Below are positions 41,771 to 50,835 of a stretch of DNA of 64,000 nt, one piece after another. The stretch comes from Stappia sp. (GTDB lineage Bacteria; Pseudomonadota; Alphaproteobacteria; Rhizobiales; Stappiaceae). The notes under the pieces were generated by a model. It was not told the origin of the DNA. It saw only the letters and a program-made list of their open reading frames with translations, and ran no database searches. Positions within the stretch are counted from its first letter, which is position 1; each line of letters opens with the position of its first letter. Both the position numbers and the translations under genes were made by a program. The stretch spans positions 1 through 64,000 of the forward strand of contig PBLF01000002.1 in assembly GCA_002722295.1 (NCBI GenBank), read 5' to 3'.

Positions 41771-42144
41771 GCTCCTCGCCTTCCGCACTTCGGCTTGCTT
41801 GTGTCAGCCCTTGATGTCTCGCCTGTGGGTATCGGTGCCTTTTGCGAACATCCCCCCGTCCGCGTTGAGGGCCCGTTAACCCTGCCTGATCCAAACTGCG
41901 CCGTCTCCAGTCCCGACAACGCTGCGGACCCGTCCTCATTACCAGATGGCCGGGTCAAAACAAGGGATGGGCTGCGATTGTTTCCAACCCTGGCGCCGTC
42001 TGCGGCGAATTGCCGAAGCGATTGGCGGGACCACATGAGGGTCCGCCATCAAATCGTGCGATTGTCCCTGTTTGGGTGAACCTGTCGCGGTCACCTTGCG
42101 CCGTCGCTGTCTCGAGACCCCTCCAGAAGGAAGGAAGATCAGGA
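41771..42144. promoter_or_regulatory. Divergent gap, hydroxyacid dehydrogenase / SH3 protein
   Basis: A 374-base gap that must hold two outward promoters. I see no convincing operator, repeat or RNA in it. Confidence 0.35.
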
Positions 42145-42717
42145 ATGTCGCGTCGTCCCGGAGCCAAGGCCACCCGTTTCGCCCGCCGGGTGGCGGTCCT
42201 GTCCGCCGCGCTTGCCCTTCTCCTCGCGCTGGCGCCTCTTGCCGGGCCGGGCACGGCGCCGGCACATGCCCAGGCGACGGTCACCGGCCCCAGCGGTTTT
42301 CCCGTTCCCCGTTTCGTGAGCCTGAAGTCCAACCGCATCAATGTGCGTGTCGGGCCGAGCCAGGATCACCGTATCGGCTGGACCTTCGTGCGTGCGGGCC
42401 TTCCCGTCGAGATCGTGCAGGAATATGGCAACTGGCGTCGCATCCGTGACTGGGAAGGCTCGGAGGGCTGGGTGTTGCATTCGCTTCTCACCGGCCAGCG
42501 CACGGCGCTGGTGACCCCCTGGGAGAAGGAGGGAACGACGCCCCTGCGTGTCGAGGCGCGCTCGGACGCGCGCGTGACCGCCGAACTGGGACCCAACGTC
42601 CTGGCCCGCGTCGAGGAATGCTCCGAGGGCTGGTGCCATGTTTCCGGCAAGGGCTTCGAGGGCTATATCGACCAGACCCGCCTGTTCGGCGTCTACCCGG
42701 ATGAAACCTTCGACTGA
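42145..42717 (+). CDS. Secreted SH3-domain protein
   Basis: A 190-residue exported protein with a signal peptide (RRVAVLSAALALLLALAPLA, cleavage near AHAQA). It carries two bacterial SH3-like modules: FVSLKSNRINVRVGPSQDHR then WRRIRDWEGSEGWVLHSLLT, and PLRVEARSDARVTAELGPNV then CHVSGKGFEGYIDQTRLFGV. Such proteins bind cell-wall peptides. It is common next to a 2-hydroxyacid dehydrogenase in Rhizobiales. The start follows AAGGAAGATCAGGA. Confidence 0.9.
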   Translation: MSRRPGAKATRFARRVAVLSAALALLLALAPLAGPGTAPAHAQATVTGPSGFPVPRFVSLKSNRINVRVGPSQDHRIGWTFVRAGLPVEIVQEYGNWRRIRDWEGSEGWVLHSLLTGQRTALVTPWEKEGTTPLRVEARSDARVTAELGPNVLARVEECSEGWCHVSGKGFEGYIDQTRLFGVYPDETFD

Positions 42718-42751
42718 TCACGCAGCGCGTGGCGCCGGACCGGTCGCGGTC

Positions 42752-42788
42752 ATGAAAAAACCCCCGTCCGGGATCCGGCGGGGGTTTT
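42752..42788. terminator. Bidirectional terminator, SH3 gene / fabI
   Basis: AAAAACCCCCG and CGGGGGTTTTT form a stem with a CCGG/CCGG upper part. T-runs leave on both strands, so it serves both convergent genes. Confidence 0.85.
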
Positions 42789-42828
42789 TCGCGTCATGTC
42801 CCCGTGAGGGGAAATGCGGCTGGTCCGC

Positions 42829-43656
42829 TCAGGCCTCGTCGCCGACGGCGCGGGCCTGTGCTTCCTGTGCCTTCAGGGCCTGCAGGCGCGGCATGGAGAC
42901 GGTGTTGTAGCCGCTGTCGACGAAGTGGATCTCGCCGGTGACGCCGCTGGACAGCTCCGAAAGCAGGTAGAGCGCCGATCCGCCAACCTCGTCGATGGTG
43001 ACCGTGCGGCCCAGCGGCGAGTGCTGCTTCTGGTAGTTGAACATCATCCGGGCATCGGACACGCCGGAGCCCGCGAGCGTGCGCACCGGGCCGGCGGAAA
43101 TCGCGTTCACCCGCACGTTCTGGAGGCCGAAATCCATGGCGAGATAGCGCACGGAGGACTCCAGCGCGGCCTTGGCCACGCCCATCACGTTGTAGTTCGG
43201 CATGACGCGGGCGCCGCCGTAGGTGAGCGTCACCATCGAGCCGCCCTCGTTCATGAGGTCCGCGGCGCGCTTGGCGATCTCCGTGAAGGAGAAGCAGGAA
43301 ATCACCATGGTGCGTATGAAGTTCTCGCGCGTCGTGTCCGCATAGCGGCCGCGCAGCTCGGACTTGTCCGAGAAGGCGACGGCGTGAACGAGAAAGTCGA
43401 TCGAGCCCCACTTTTCCTTCAGCGTCGCGAAGACCTGATCGACCGTGGAGATGTCCTCCACGTCGCAGGGCAGCAGAAGCTCGGCTCCGACACTGTCGGC
43501 AAGCGGCTTCACACGGCGTCCGAAGGCCTCGCCCTGATAGGTGAAGGCAAGCTCGGCACCGTGTTCGGCCAGCGTGCGCGCGATCCCCCAGGCGATGGAG
43601 TGATCATTCGCGACGCCCATGACGAGGCCGCGTTTGCCTTTCATCAATCCCGACAT
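42829..43656 (-). CDS. fabI: Enoyl-ACP reductase FabI
   Basis: NADH-dependent enoyl-ACP reductase of fatty-acid elongation. It is 275 residues. The nucleotide site is GLVMGVANDHSIAWGIARTL, and the catalytic Tyr-Lys is in YNVMGVAKAALESSVRYL (YxxxxxxK). SAGPVRTLAGSGVSDARMM is the substrate loop. The ATG at 43656 (MSGLMKGKRGL) is used. It lies 10 bases after fabB. Triclosan-type sensitivity would be expected. Confidence 0.96.
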   Translation of the reverse strand: MSGLMKGKRGLVMGVANDHSIAWGIARTLAEHGAELAFTYQGEAFGRRVKPLADSVGAELLLPCDVEDISTVDQVFATLKEKWGSIDFLVHAVAFSDKSELRGRYADTTRENFIRTMVISCFSFTEIAKRAADLMNEGGSMVTLTYGGARVMPNYNVMGVAKAALESSVRYLAMDFGLQNVRVNAISAGPVRTLAGSGVSDARMMFNYQKQHSPLGRTVTIDEVGGSALYLLSELSSGVTGEIHFVDSGYNTVSMPRLQALKAQEAQARAVGDEA

Positions 43657-43666
43657 TCTGGCCCCC

Positions 43667-44890
43667 TCAGCCGTGATAGCGCGACAGCGCGAGGGAGGCG
43701 TTGGTGCCTCCGAAACCGAAACTGTTGGAAAGCACCGTATCGAGCCCGGCATTGTCGATCCGCTGCATCGCGATCTCGTCCGGGCTGAGCGCCGGGTCGA
43801 GTTTGGTGATGTTGGCGGATGCCGTGATGAAGTCGTTCTGCAGCATCAGCAGGCAGTAGATCGCCTCATGCACGCCGGTCGCCCCGAGGCTGTGGCCGGT
43901 GAGCGACTTCGTCGAGGAGGCGATCGGTTGGTCGTCGCCGAACACGCGACGGATCGCCTCGATTTCGCCGACGTCGCCGACCGGGGTCGAGGTGCCGTGG
44001 GTGTTGACGTAGTTGACCTTGCGGTCGCCGAGCGTCTCGATCGCCAGGCGCATGCAGCGCTCGCCGCCCTCGCCCGACGGCGCGACCATGTCATAGCCGT
44101 CGGAGTTGGCCGCATAGCCCGTCACTTCGGCGTAGATCTTGGCGCCGCGCGCCTTGGCGTGCTCGAGCTCCTCGAGCACCACCACGCCGCCGCCGCCCGC
44201 GATCACGAAGCCGTCGCGGGTCGCGTCATAGGCACGCGAGGCCGTGGTCGGCGTGTCGTTGTACTTGGAGGACATGGCGCCCATCGCGTCGAACAGGCAG
44301 GAGAGCGTCCAGTCGAGCTCCTCGCCGCCGCCCGCGAAGACGATGTCCTGCTTGCCCCACTGGATCTGCTCGGTTCCCGACCCGATGCAGTGGGCCGACG
44401 TCGAGCAGGCGGAGGTGATGGAATAGTTGATGCCCTTGATCTTGAAGGGCGTTGCCAGGCAGGCCGAGTTCGTCGAGCTCATGCCACGCGTGACCATGAA
44501 CGGGCCCATCCGCTTCGGGGAGCCCTTTTCGATCACCGTCTTGTGCGCCTGGAAGAGGTTCTTGGTCGACGGTCCGCCGGAGCCCATGACGATGCCCGTG
44601 CGCGGGTTGGAGACGTCGCCGTCCTCGAGCCCGCTGTCGGCGATCGCCTGCTGCATGGCAAGATAGTTGTAGGCCGCGCCGTCGCCCATGAAGCGAAGCT
44701 GGCGCTTGTCGATTTCGGCCGCCAGGTCGATTTTGGGCATGCCGTGCACCTGACTGCGGAAGCCGTGTTCCACATAGTCGGGGGCCGCGGAAATGCCGGA
44801 CTTTCCTTCGCGCAGGCTCTCAAGGACTTCCTGCGCCGAATTTCCGATCGACGAAATGATGCCCAGTCCGGTGATTACCACCCGCCTCAT
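43667..44890 (-). CDS. fabB: Beta-ketoacyl-ACP synthase I (FabB)
   Basis: Elongates unsaturated acyl-ACPs. It is 407 residues. The active-site cysteine is in [16 protein letters not shown], and the two histidines are in [11 protein letters not shown] and [14 protein letters not shown]. The C-terminal [19 protein letters not shown] is standard. The fabA-fabB-fabI order supports FabB rather than FabF. It lies between fabA and fabI on the minus strand. Confidence 0.95.
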   Translation of the reverse strand: MRRVVITGLGIISSIGNSAQEVLESLREGKSGISAAPDYVEHGFRSQVHGMPKIDLAAEIDKRQLRFMGDGAAYNYLAMQQAIADSGLEDGDVSNPRTGIVMGSGGPSTKNLFQAHKTVIEKGSPKRMGPFMVTRGMSSTNSACLATPFKIKGINYSITSACSTSAHCIGSGTEQIQWGKQDIVFAGGGEELDWTLSCLFDAMGAMSSKYNDTPTTASRAYDATRDGFVIAGGGGVVVLEELEHAKARGAKIYAEVTGYAANSDGYDMVAPSGEGGERCMRLAIETLGDRKVNYVNTHGTSTPVGDVGEIEAIRRVFGDDQPIASSTKSLTGHSLGATGVHEAIYCLLMLQNDFITASANITKLDPALSPDEIAMQRIDNAGLDTVLSNSFGFGGTNASLALSRYHG

Positions 44891-45075
44891 CGCGGTCTCC
44901 CGTATAGGTTCGCTCGACGCTCTCGGCGCCGTTCGGTGTCAAGATCCCGCGCGGGCGGTGGCCCGCGCCGTCCTGCAAGCTGCGGGACTGTGTCCCATCC
45001 ACATAGGCACCAACGTTCCGGCGATCAATCGCGATGATCGCGCGCCGGTGCCTTCGGCATTGCCGTCAACCCGTG

Positions 45076-45576
45076 TCAGGCCTGGAACAGGCCGACCCTC
45101 AGGTCCTTCGCCTGGTAGATCTTTTCGCCATCGGCCTTGAGCCAGCCGTCGGCGATGCCAAGCACCAGCCGGCCGCGGCGCAGCTTCTTGATGTCGACGC
45201 CGTACTCGACGAGCTTCACGTCCGGCGTCACCATCTTGGAGAACTTGATCTCGCCGGTGGAGATGGCGCGGCCCTTGCCCGGCTCGCCGAGCCAGCCGAG
45301 GAAGAAACCGGTCATCTGCCAGAGGGCGTCGAGGCCGAGGCAGCCCGGCATCACCGGGTCGCCGTGGAAGTGGCAGGGGAAGAACCACAGGTCCTTCTTG
45401 ATGTCGAGCTCGGCCCGCACGCAGCCGAGGCCGTGCTCGCCGCCGTCTTCCGAAATCTCGGTGATCCGGTCGAACATGAGCATGGGCGGAAGCGGAAGCT
45501 GGGCATTGCCCGATCCGAAAAGCTCGCCGCGCCCGCAGGCCAGAAGGTCTTCGTAGGAGTAGCTCGATTGACGCAC
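45076..45576 (-). CDS. fabA: 3-hydroxydecanoyl-ACP dehydratase/isomerase FabA
   Basis: Introduces the cis double bond of unsaturated fatty acids. It is 166 residues. The active-site His is in [14 protein letters not shown] and the Asp is in [17 protein letters not shown]. The GTG at 45576 ([20 protein letters not shown]) fits the family's start; the open frame 13 codons upstream lacks conservation. Divergent from irr. Confidence 0.95.
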   Translation of the reverse strand: MRQSSYSYEDLLACGRGELFGSGNAQLPLPPMLMFDRITEISEDGGEHGLGCVRAELDIKKDLWFFPCHFHGDPVMPGCLGLDALWQMTGFFLGWLGEPGKGRAISTGEIKFSKMVTPDVKLVEYGVDIKKLRRGRLVLGIADGWLKADGEKIYQAKDLRVGLFQA

Positions 45577-46086
45577 GTGGTTCGTTTCCCGCAAGGTGTG
45601 ACTGCCCCGGTTCACGTCGGGCCGGAAGGGTCCGCCCGGTGCCGAAGTCTGTTTCCGATGCGCTTACTAACATAGGCACTTTCTCTTCGAAAGCCCGCCT
45701 GCTTTTTGGGTGACGGGCTATTTCGTCGCCATGCTGCCGTCGGGTCCGCCTCGACGCGGGGGCGAAAAGTCCTGTTTCGGCAACGCGAAAGATCCCGGGG
45801 CGGGCCTCCGGTGGACGATGCGTGGCGGTTGCCGCCGCCGCGAGGGGCGGAGTTTCGGTAGGACGAGGCGGCATTCCGCCGTCTTCGCGCGGGCGGTGGG
45901 CGCGGCATAAGGAACTGCCCGGGCTTGCGTGACAGGCCCTGCTTATGGCAGAAATCAGCCGATGTGCCGTTGCGCGCCAACGCCACCGGTGCGTCCCTGC
46001 CCCGGTCGGGCGGGAAAGGCGCGCGGTGGCGGTCGGTAGTGGAATGACGAAATCTGGCAACGGCCAAACCCGGTAAAGGAGCTGGC
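45577..46086. promoter_or_regulatory. Divergent fabA/irr intergenic region
   Basis: This 510-base gap between fabA and irr holds both promoters. I see no canonical iron-control element (ICE-type inverted repeat) by eye, and no repeat or RNA. A small reading frame at 45710-45910 has no family signature and is not called. Confidence 0.4.
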
Positions 46087-46506
46087 GTGACGGAACGGCA
46101 GGAACAGCGCAAGGTTCAGGACATGTTGCGGATTGCGGGTCTGCGCCCGACGCGGCAACGCGTCGCGCTGGCAGAGATCCTGTATTCGCGCGGCAACCGG
46201 CATGTGTCCGCCGAGCTCCTGCACGAGGAGGCGGAAGCCGCCGACGTCGCCGTGTCGCTGGCCACCGTCTACAACACGCTGCACCAGTTCACCGAGGCCG
46301 GCCTCCTGCGTGAGGTCGCGGTCGAGGGCACCAAGACCTATTTCGACACCAACACCGACGACCATCATCACTTCTTCATCGAGGAAGAGAACAAGGTGGT
46401 CGATATCCCCGGTTCGGGCGTCTCCATGGCACGCCTGCCCGAGGCCCCCGAGGGCATGGAGATCGTGCGGGTCGACGTGGTGGTGCGCCTGCGCCGCAAG
46501 GACTGA
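46087..46506 (+). CDS. irr: Iron response regulator Irr (Fur family)
   Basis: Controls heme synthesis and iron genes in Rhizobiales. It is 139 residues. The winged helix holds LRIAGLRPTRQRVALAEILY and SLATVYNTLHQFTEAGLLRE. The histidine cluster is TNTDDHHHFFIEEENKVVDI. There is no N-terminal heme-regulatory Cys-Pro motif as in Bradyrhizobium, so heme sensing would use the histidines. The GTG start follows AAAGGAG at 5 bases. The pairing with fabA-fabB-fabI is typical of the order. Confidence 0.93.
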   Translation: MTERQEQRKVQDMLRIAGLRPTRQRVALAEILYSRGNRHVSAELLHEEAEAADVAVSLATVYNTLHQFTEAGLLREVAVEGTKTYFDTNTDDHHHFFIEEENKVVDIPGSGVSMARLPEAPEGMEIVRVDVVVRLRRKD

Positions 46507-46617
46507 CGCGCCGCGTGCAGCCTGCCTCGTTCCGGCGACTTTCAGCGAAAATTGACGTAAAAATGAGTCGATTTCTTGCGAAATTGACGTGACGCGCCCC
46601 GCTTGCGGAGCGGCCCG

Positions 46618-47394
46618 CTAGCCGGTGGAAGCGCGCGCGCTCACCCGTGTCCGGTTCTCCGGACTCTTGCAAAGATCGCTGATGAGGCACTTCTCGCATT
46701 CCGGCTTGCGGGCCTTGCAGATGTAGCGGCCATGCAGGATCAGCCAGTGGTGGGCATGGCGCAGAAATTCGTCCGGCACGATCCGCTCGAGCGCCAGCTC
46801 CACTTCCAGCGGGGTCTTTCCCGGCGCGAGCCCGATCCGGTTGCCGAGGCGGAAAAGATGGGTGTCGACCGCGATGGTCGGCTGGCCGAAGGCGATGTTG
46901 AGCACGACGTTGGCGGTCTTGCGTCCGACGCCCGGCAGCGTCTCCAGCGCTTCGCGATCCTGCGGAACCTCGCCGTTGAAACGGTCGATCAGGATCTGCG
47001 ACAGGGCGATCACGTTCTTCGCCTTGTTGCGGTAGAGGCCGATGGTCTTGATCGCCTCGCGCAGCCGGTCCTCGCCAAGTTCGACCATCTTCTGCGGCGT
47101 GTCGACCTCGGCGAACAGCGGCCGGGTCGCCTTGTTGACGCCGACGTCGGTCGCCTGCGCGGACAGGGCAACGGCCACGAGCAGCGTATAGGCGTTGACG
47201 TGGAAAAGCTCGCCCTTCGGCTCGGGATCGGCGGCGCGGAACCGGGCGAAGATCGCGTGGATTTCGTCACGCGTGTAGCGCGAGCGTCTGCGTGCGGGAG
47301 CCGCCTTGCGCGCCGGCTTCGACCCGGTCGCCGACCGCCGTGCCGGCGCGGGTCGTGTGCGTGTTTTTCCCGATTCCGTCTGGTCGTCGCTCAT
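46618..47394 (-). CDS. nth: Endonuclease III
   Basis: A base-excision DNA glycosylase/AP lyase for oxidised pyrimidines. It is 258 residues. The helix-hairpin-helix with catalytic Lys is LETLPGVGRKTANVVLNIA, and the catalytic Asp is in AVDTHLFRLGNRIG. The [4Fe-4S] ligands are CKARKPECEKCLISDLC. The first 40 residues are basic and low-complexity. The ATG at 47394 (MSDDQTESGKTRT) is chosen. Divergent from a DUF2244 gene by 22 bases. Confidence 0.96.
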   Translation of the reverse strand: MSDDQTESGKTRTRPAPARRSATGSKPARKAAPARRRSRYTRDEIHAIFARFRAADPEPKGELFHVNAYTLLVAVALSAQATDVGVNKATRPLFAEVDTPQKMVELGEDRLREAIKTIGLYRNKAKNVIALSQILIDRFNGEVPQDREALETLPGVGRKTANVVLNIAFGQPTIAVDTHLFRLGNRIGLAPGKTPLEVELALERIVPDEFLRHAHHWLILHGRYICKARKPECEKCLISDLCKSPENRTRVSARASTG

Positions 47395-47416
47395 GGGCTC
47401 TCTATACTGTGTCCCG

Positions 47417-47944
47417 ATGACGAGCGACAATCCGAAAACCGATCCGGACGCGCCGTTCTTTCAGGCGCTCCTGACCCCCTACCGGTCCCTCGGCCCCGGC
47501 GGTTTCCGGGTGCTGATGCTGATCATCGCGGGGACATGCCTGGTCAACGGTCTCATGTTCCTGTCCATGGGGGCATGGCCGGTCTTCGCGTTTCTCGGCA
47601 TCGACGTTCTGGTCGTCTGGCTTGCCTTCCGCTGGAACTACATGGCCGCGCGCGCCTTCGAGGAGGTGATCGTCTCGCGCACCCAGGTGCTTGTGCGCCA
47701 GGTGAGCGCGCAGGGGCGCGAGCGCCACTACAGCTTCAATCCGTTCTGGACCCGCCTGCATCTTGCCGAGGAAGAGGACGAGGGCGTGGTGCGCATCACG
47801 CTGAGCGCGCGGGGACAGTCGGTGGTCGTCGGTGCCTTCCTCAACCCGGCCGACCGCACGAGCTTCGCCGGTGCCTTCGGAAAGGCGCTCGCGACGGCGC
47901 GCGCCGGTGGCCCGCCCTTCGGCGAGCTCAGCCCGACCGGCTGA
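47417..47944 (+). CDS. DUF2244 membrane protein
   Basis: A 175-residue protein with two adjacent helices (FRVLMLIIAGTCLVNGLMFL and the following WPVFAFLGIDVLVVWLAF) and a cytoplasmic beta domain (SRTQVLVRQVSAQGRERHYS, WTRLHLAEEEDEGVV). This matches DUF2244, commonly found beside nth or cytochrome oxidase genes in alphaproteobacteria. Its function is unknown. Confidence 0.88.
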   Translation: MTSDNPKTDPDAPFFQALLTPYRSLGPGGFRVLMLIIAGTCLVNGLMFLSMGAWPVFAFLGIDVLVVWLAFRWNYMAARAFEEVIVSRTQVLVRQVSAQGRERHYSFNPFWTRLHLAEEEDEGVVRITLSARGQSVVVGAFLNPADRTSFAGAFGKALATARAGGPPFGELSPTG

Positions 47945-47960
47945 ACCGGCCGCTCCGCCC

Positions 47961-49925
47961 TCAGAACAGCCGGCAGTAGGTGGCGCGCGCGCCGGGGCGT
48001 TCCCAGGTCACGTTGCGCCCGTCGCCGTACAGTCCGTATCCCCGTCCGACATACGAGAAATCCGCGCCGCGCGAGACGTCCGGCAGCGTTACCGGCGCGC
48101 GTCCGCTCTCGCTCACGATCGCGACCCGGCGGTCGTTGTCGATGGTCACGTCGAGGGCGCGGCCATTGTCGCAGTCATAGGAGAAATTCACGAAGTCTCC
48201 CCCGGCGGGCGGTCCGGGGGGCGGGGCCCAGCCGGGCTCGGGTGCGGGAGCCGCGAGCGCAGGAGGACGTCCGGGCGCCACGCGCACGTTCCGGTCTCCG
48301 GCGCGCGCCGTGTAGATCGCCAGGCAGCGCCCGTTCGGCGCGGCGACGAGCCAGGGGTGACCCGCGAGCGTGCGCTGGACCATGCGTCCGCCGGGCGGAA
48401 CACGGGCCTGGAACTGGCGCAATCCATCAAAGTCGATCCAGTAGACCATGACCGGGCGATTGCGGTCGTTCTCGAGAATGATCCGGCCGGGCCGGTCGCT
48501 GGGCATGGAGGAGATGAAACCCTCGTCGCCGCAGGCGGGATCGCCGCGGCCGGGCGCGCGCGACGTCGCACCGGCAACGGGCGCGCGTGCCACCTGCTGC
48601 GGCGGGGCGGAGGAGCAGGCATCGCGGAAGCGGCGCACCGGCGCGGCACTTCCCGACAGCGACAGGCGTGCCCGCCATGTTCCCTCGACGGCGACGGAAA
48701 GGTCCTGGCCGCGGGCGAGCGCCTCCCAGACGGGGTCGGTCGCGGAGAGTTCGATCACGGGGTCGGACTGTCCGGTCTCGCCGCCGGGAGCGGATCCGCG
48801 TGCCGTGAAATTCCTGCGCACGTCACGCGCGGCAAGCGTCACCGGGATTGCCTGTCCTTCCGCAAGACCGGCGGCGATGCCGGGAAGCCGCAGGGTGATC
48901 GTGTCCGCGCCGGTGCGACAGGCGGCGACGAATGCCTCGTCGTCCGTCTCCGGCACGCCATAGACGAGGCGCCAGCCTTCCGCTCCGTCGGGGGCGGAGG
49001 TCCAGCTCTTGTCGTCGATGAGGGCGATGCCGGCGTCCGGCGTAGTCGCGGGTTCGGCGGCATTGCCCGCCGCAGCCCGTTCGTTTGCCGGCTCACCGTC
49101 ACGCGACGTGGATGTCTCCCTCTCCTCGCGACTGCCGCGCAGGCCATCGGAGCTTGTGTCGTTTCCCGTCACGTCGGCGGGGCGCACGCCGCCGGAGCGC
49201 TGGGGCGCCCTCGGTCCCGATCCGCTTGGGACGGCCTGGCGCACGTTTCGGTTTGCGCCCGCCGCGCGCCGCGCGGTGGCACTGGCGTCCATGGTCACTT
49301 TCCAGTCGCCGCAGATGTCGACCTCATCCTCCAGGATGCGGCCGTCAGCGAGCACGAGCCGCATGTCGCGGCGGCAGTCGATCTGGCCGTCGTTGTCGGC
49401 ATTGCCCGACACCTCGATGAAGACGCGGGCCTGAGCCCGGCGGCGCACCTGCACCGGCGATCCGTCGATCTCAACGTCCCGGATCGCCGTGTCGTCGCTG
49501 GTCTGGATCATGACGAGCTTGCGTTCGATGCGTCCGGAGGAGGACGTTGCGGCGCTTGCCGTCTGCGCAGGCTTCTCCGGTTCCGGCGCACGCGCGGCCT
49601 GCGTTTCGACCGTGACCGTGTAGCCGAGCGCGCAAAGATCGTAGTCGCGTGTCAGCCGGCGCTTGTCGGACAGTGTGATGGTGAGTGTCTGGTCGCAGGC
49701 GAAGGGCGCGTCCGCCGTGCCCGCCTCGACGAAGAGGCTGGTGTCGGACTTGCCCACGGCCTTCAGTGCTGCGCCACCCGCGCTGACCGAGGCGATGCCG
49801 AGCGTGTCCTTGTCGCTTTTCACCGAGACGATGCGGGTCTCGGCGCGGGCCATGCCGGTGCCCATAAACGCCAGAAGTGCCGCAATGGCGATGCCTGCCC
49901 TTCGGCTGCCGCGCCGCCGGATCAT
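47961..49925 (-). CDS. Secreted multidomain protein with VHL-beta-like and MliC-like C-terminal domains
   Basis: A 654-residue exported protein with a signal peptide at residues 1-28 (IAIAALLAFMGTGMARA). Residues 31-107 and 136-213 are a tandem repeat: each has two cysteines exactly 21 apart (Cys77/Cys98, Cys184/Cys205) around an L(S/A)D(K/G)R core. A low-complexity linker (214-310) follows, then a third domain (318-437, WRLVYGVPETDD, Cys336/Cys437). Residues 470-540 resemble the VHL beta domain (RPVMVYWIDFDGLRQF). Residues 576-654 resemble MliC lysozyme inhibitors (NFSYDCDNG, Cys585/Cys651). The role is unknown; envelope protection against lysozyme is an inference. It is convergent with the DUF2244 gene. 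Confidence 0.8.
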   Translation of the reverse strand: MIRRRGSRRAGIAIAALLAFMGTGMARAETRIVSVKSDKDTLGIASVSAGGAALKAVGKSDTSLFVEAGTADAPFACDQTLTITLSDKRRLTRDYDLCALGYTVTVETQAARAPEPEKPAQTASAATSSSGRIERKLVMIQTSDDTAIRDVEIDGSPVQVRRRAQARVFIEVSGNADNDGQIDCRRDMRLVLADGRILEDEVDICGDWKVTMDASATARRAAGANRNVRQAVPSGSGPRAPQRSGGVRPADVTGNDTSSDGLRGSREERETSTSRDGEPANERAAAGNAAEPATTPDAGIALIDDKSWTSAPDGAEGWRLVYGVPETDDEAFVAACRTGADTITLRLPGIAAGLAEGQAIPVTLAARDVRRNFTARGSAPGGETGQSDPVIELSATDPVWEALARGQDLSVAVEGTWRARLSLSGSAAPVRRFRDACSSAPPQQVARAPVAGATSRAPGRGDPACGDEGFISSMPSDRPGRIILENDRNRPVMVYWIDFDGLRQFQARVPPGGRMVQRTLAGHPWLVAAPNGRCLAIYTARAGDRNVRVAPGRPPALAAPAPEPGWAPPPGPPAGGDFVNFSYDCDNGRALDVTIDNDRRVAIVSESGRAPVTLPDVSRGADFSYVGRGYGLYGDGRNVTWERPGARATYCRLF

Positions 49926-50117
49926 GCTCCCTCGTGCTGCCGGTCCTGCATTGGGTGCGTTGATCCCCGCACCCTCGATGTCCCGTGCGACTGCCGCAGC
50001 TCTCACCCCAGATCCCCTTGATGGTTCCGCAATGGGAAGGAGAGTGGCGCGGCTTTTTGACCGAAGCAAGACGCGTCTATCGTCCTTGCCGGCGTCGCGG
50101 TCCTCTCCCGCCGTGAG

Positions 50118-50190
50118 GTGGATTGGCCCCCGGATCTCCGCTGCGCTGCGTCCGGGGTGACGGTGGTGGGAGGGGGGCGACAGGGTGAGA
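50118..50190 (+). repeat. Dispersed 73-base repeat, copy A
   Basis: Its 44-base core (50118-50161) contains GGATCTCCGCTGCGCTGCGT and TCCGGGGTGAC. An inverted copy with one core mismatch lies at 52059-52102. The similarity extends about 29 bases further (CGACAGGG flank). Sequences of this type are scattered in intergenic DNA of related genomes (from memory). Confidence 0.8.
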
Positions 50191-50205
50191 TGGTGGAGTG
50201 CGTGA

Positions 50206-50283
50206 CCTGGTCCACGAGCGGTGGAGAAGACGAATGGCGCGCGCCGCACACTCCTGTCATCCCTGCGAAGGCAGGGATCCAGT
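50206..50283 (+). repeat. 78-base direct repeat, copy 1
   Basis: It starts CCTGGTCCACGAGCGGTGG and ends with the small palindrome ATCCCTGCGAAGGCAGGGAT. It matches 50836-50913 at 76 of 78 bases, offset exactly 630. The two copies flank the GIY-YIG gene. Confidence 0.88.
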
Positions 50284-50310
50284 CGCCTCGAAACTCTTCC
50301 GGTCACCCTG

Positions 50311-50604
50311 TTAAACGAGACCGGGAAACAGGTCATGCCAATCCGGGTTAACTTCCTCGACCAGGCGGATCTTCCATGCTCGCTTCCAGCGTTTGATCTG
50401 TTTTTCGCGCGAGATTGCCGCACGGACATCATTGTGGTGCTCGAACCAGACGAGGCGCGACACGTTATAGCGTCGCGTGAATGCGGCGACACTCTTGTCC
50501 CGATGCTGGGAGACGCGTCTGGCCAGATCGTTGGTCATGCCCGTGTAGAGCGTTCCACCGATGTTGCTTGCCAGGATGTAGACGTAGAAATTGTACTCTC
50601 GCAT
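50311..50604 (-). CDS. GIY-YIG nuclease superfamily protein (small, UrbA/YhbQ-like)
   Basis: A 97-residue single-domain protein. The catalytic pattern is YVYILASNIGGTLYTGMTND (Y-x-Y...Y-x-G), then LARRVSQHR with the catalytic Arg, and AISREKQIKRWKRAWKI with the Glu. Small stand-alone GIY-YIG proteins are common and mostly uncharacterised; some act on branched or single-stranded DNA. Its gene is enclosed by two copies of a 78-base direct repeat, which hints at movement as a cassette. The alternative start in the upstream open frame is not conserved. Confidence 0.9.
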   Translation of the reverse strand: MREYNFYVYILASNIGGTLYTGMTNDLARRVSQHRDKSVAAFTRRYNVSRLVWFEHHNDVRAAISREKQIKRWKRAWKIRLVEEVNPDWHDLFPGLV

Positions 50605-50772
50605 TGGAGCAGAGAGTGAGCATACTGCGCGCCTCGGGCAATTGACGGTTCCTGCAAGCCTGATATTTCGACGCGTTTTCTGCTGTCCTTCCGACACAAT
50701 GCGGGCGTCGGTACGCTCGGGCGAACCTACAAGGCTTCGAATGCGTTTCATTCGCCGACCTGCGGATACTGG

Positions 50773-50804
50773 ATCCCGGTCTTCGGCTTTGCCGAAACCG
50801 GGAT
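50773..50804. repeat. Inverted repeat (hairpin) in intergenic patch
   Basis: ATCCCGGTCTTCGGC pairs with GCCGAAACCGGGAT around TTT with one mismatch. The flanks CTGG and GACAG match, in opposite orientation, the ends of the TGTCATCCCTGCG...CAGGGATCCAG palindrome in the direct repeats, so it is probably a diverged, inverted member of that family. Confidence 0.65.
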
Positions 50805-50835
50805 GACAGCCTCGAGAAACGCCGGGATAGGTGGC

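Larger units (their letters stand above)
49926..50310. other. Repeat-bearing gap upstream of the VHL-MliC gene
   Basis: A 385-base gap. The right two thirds is made of dispersed repeat copies (50118-50190 and 50206-50283, separate entries). The left third holds the promoter of the leftward VHL-MliC gene, with no motif I can name. Confidence 0.6.

Noticed and set aside
45710..45910. A 66-codon frame in the fabA/irr gap
   Set aside because: No ribosome site, no conserved motif and skewed composition; it overlaps the expected promoter region.
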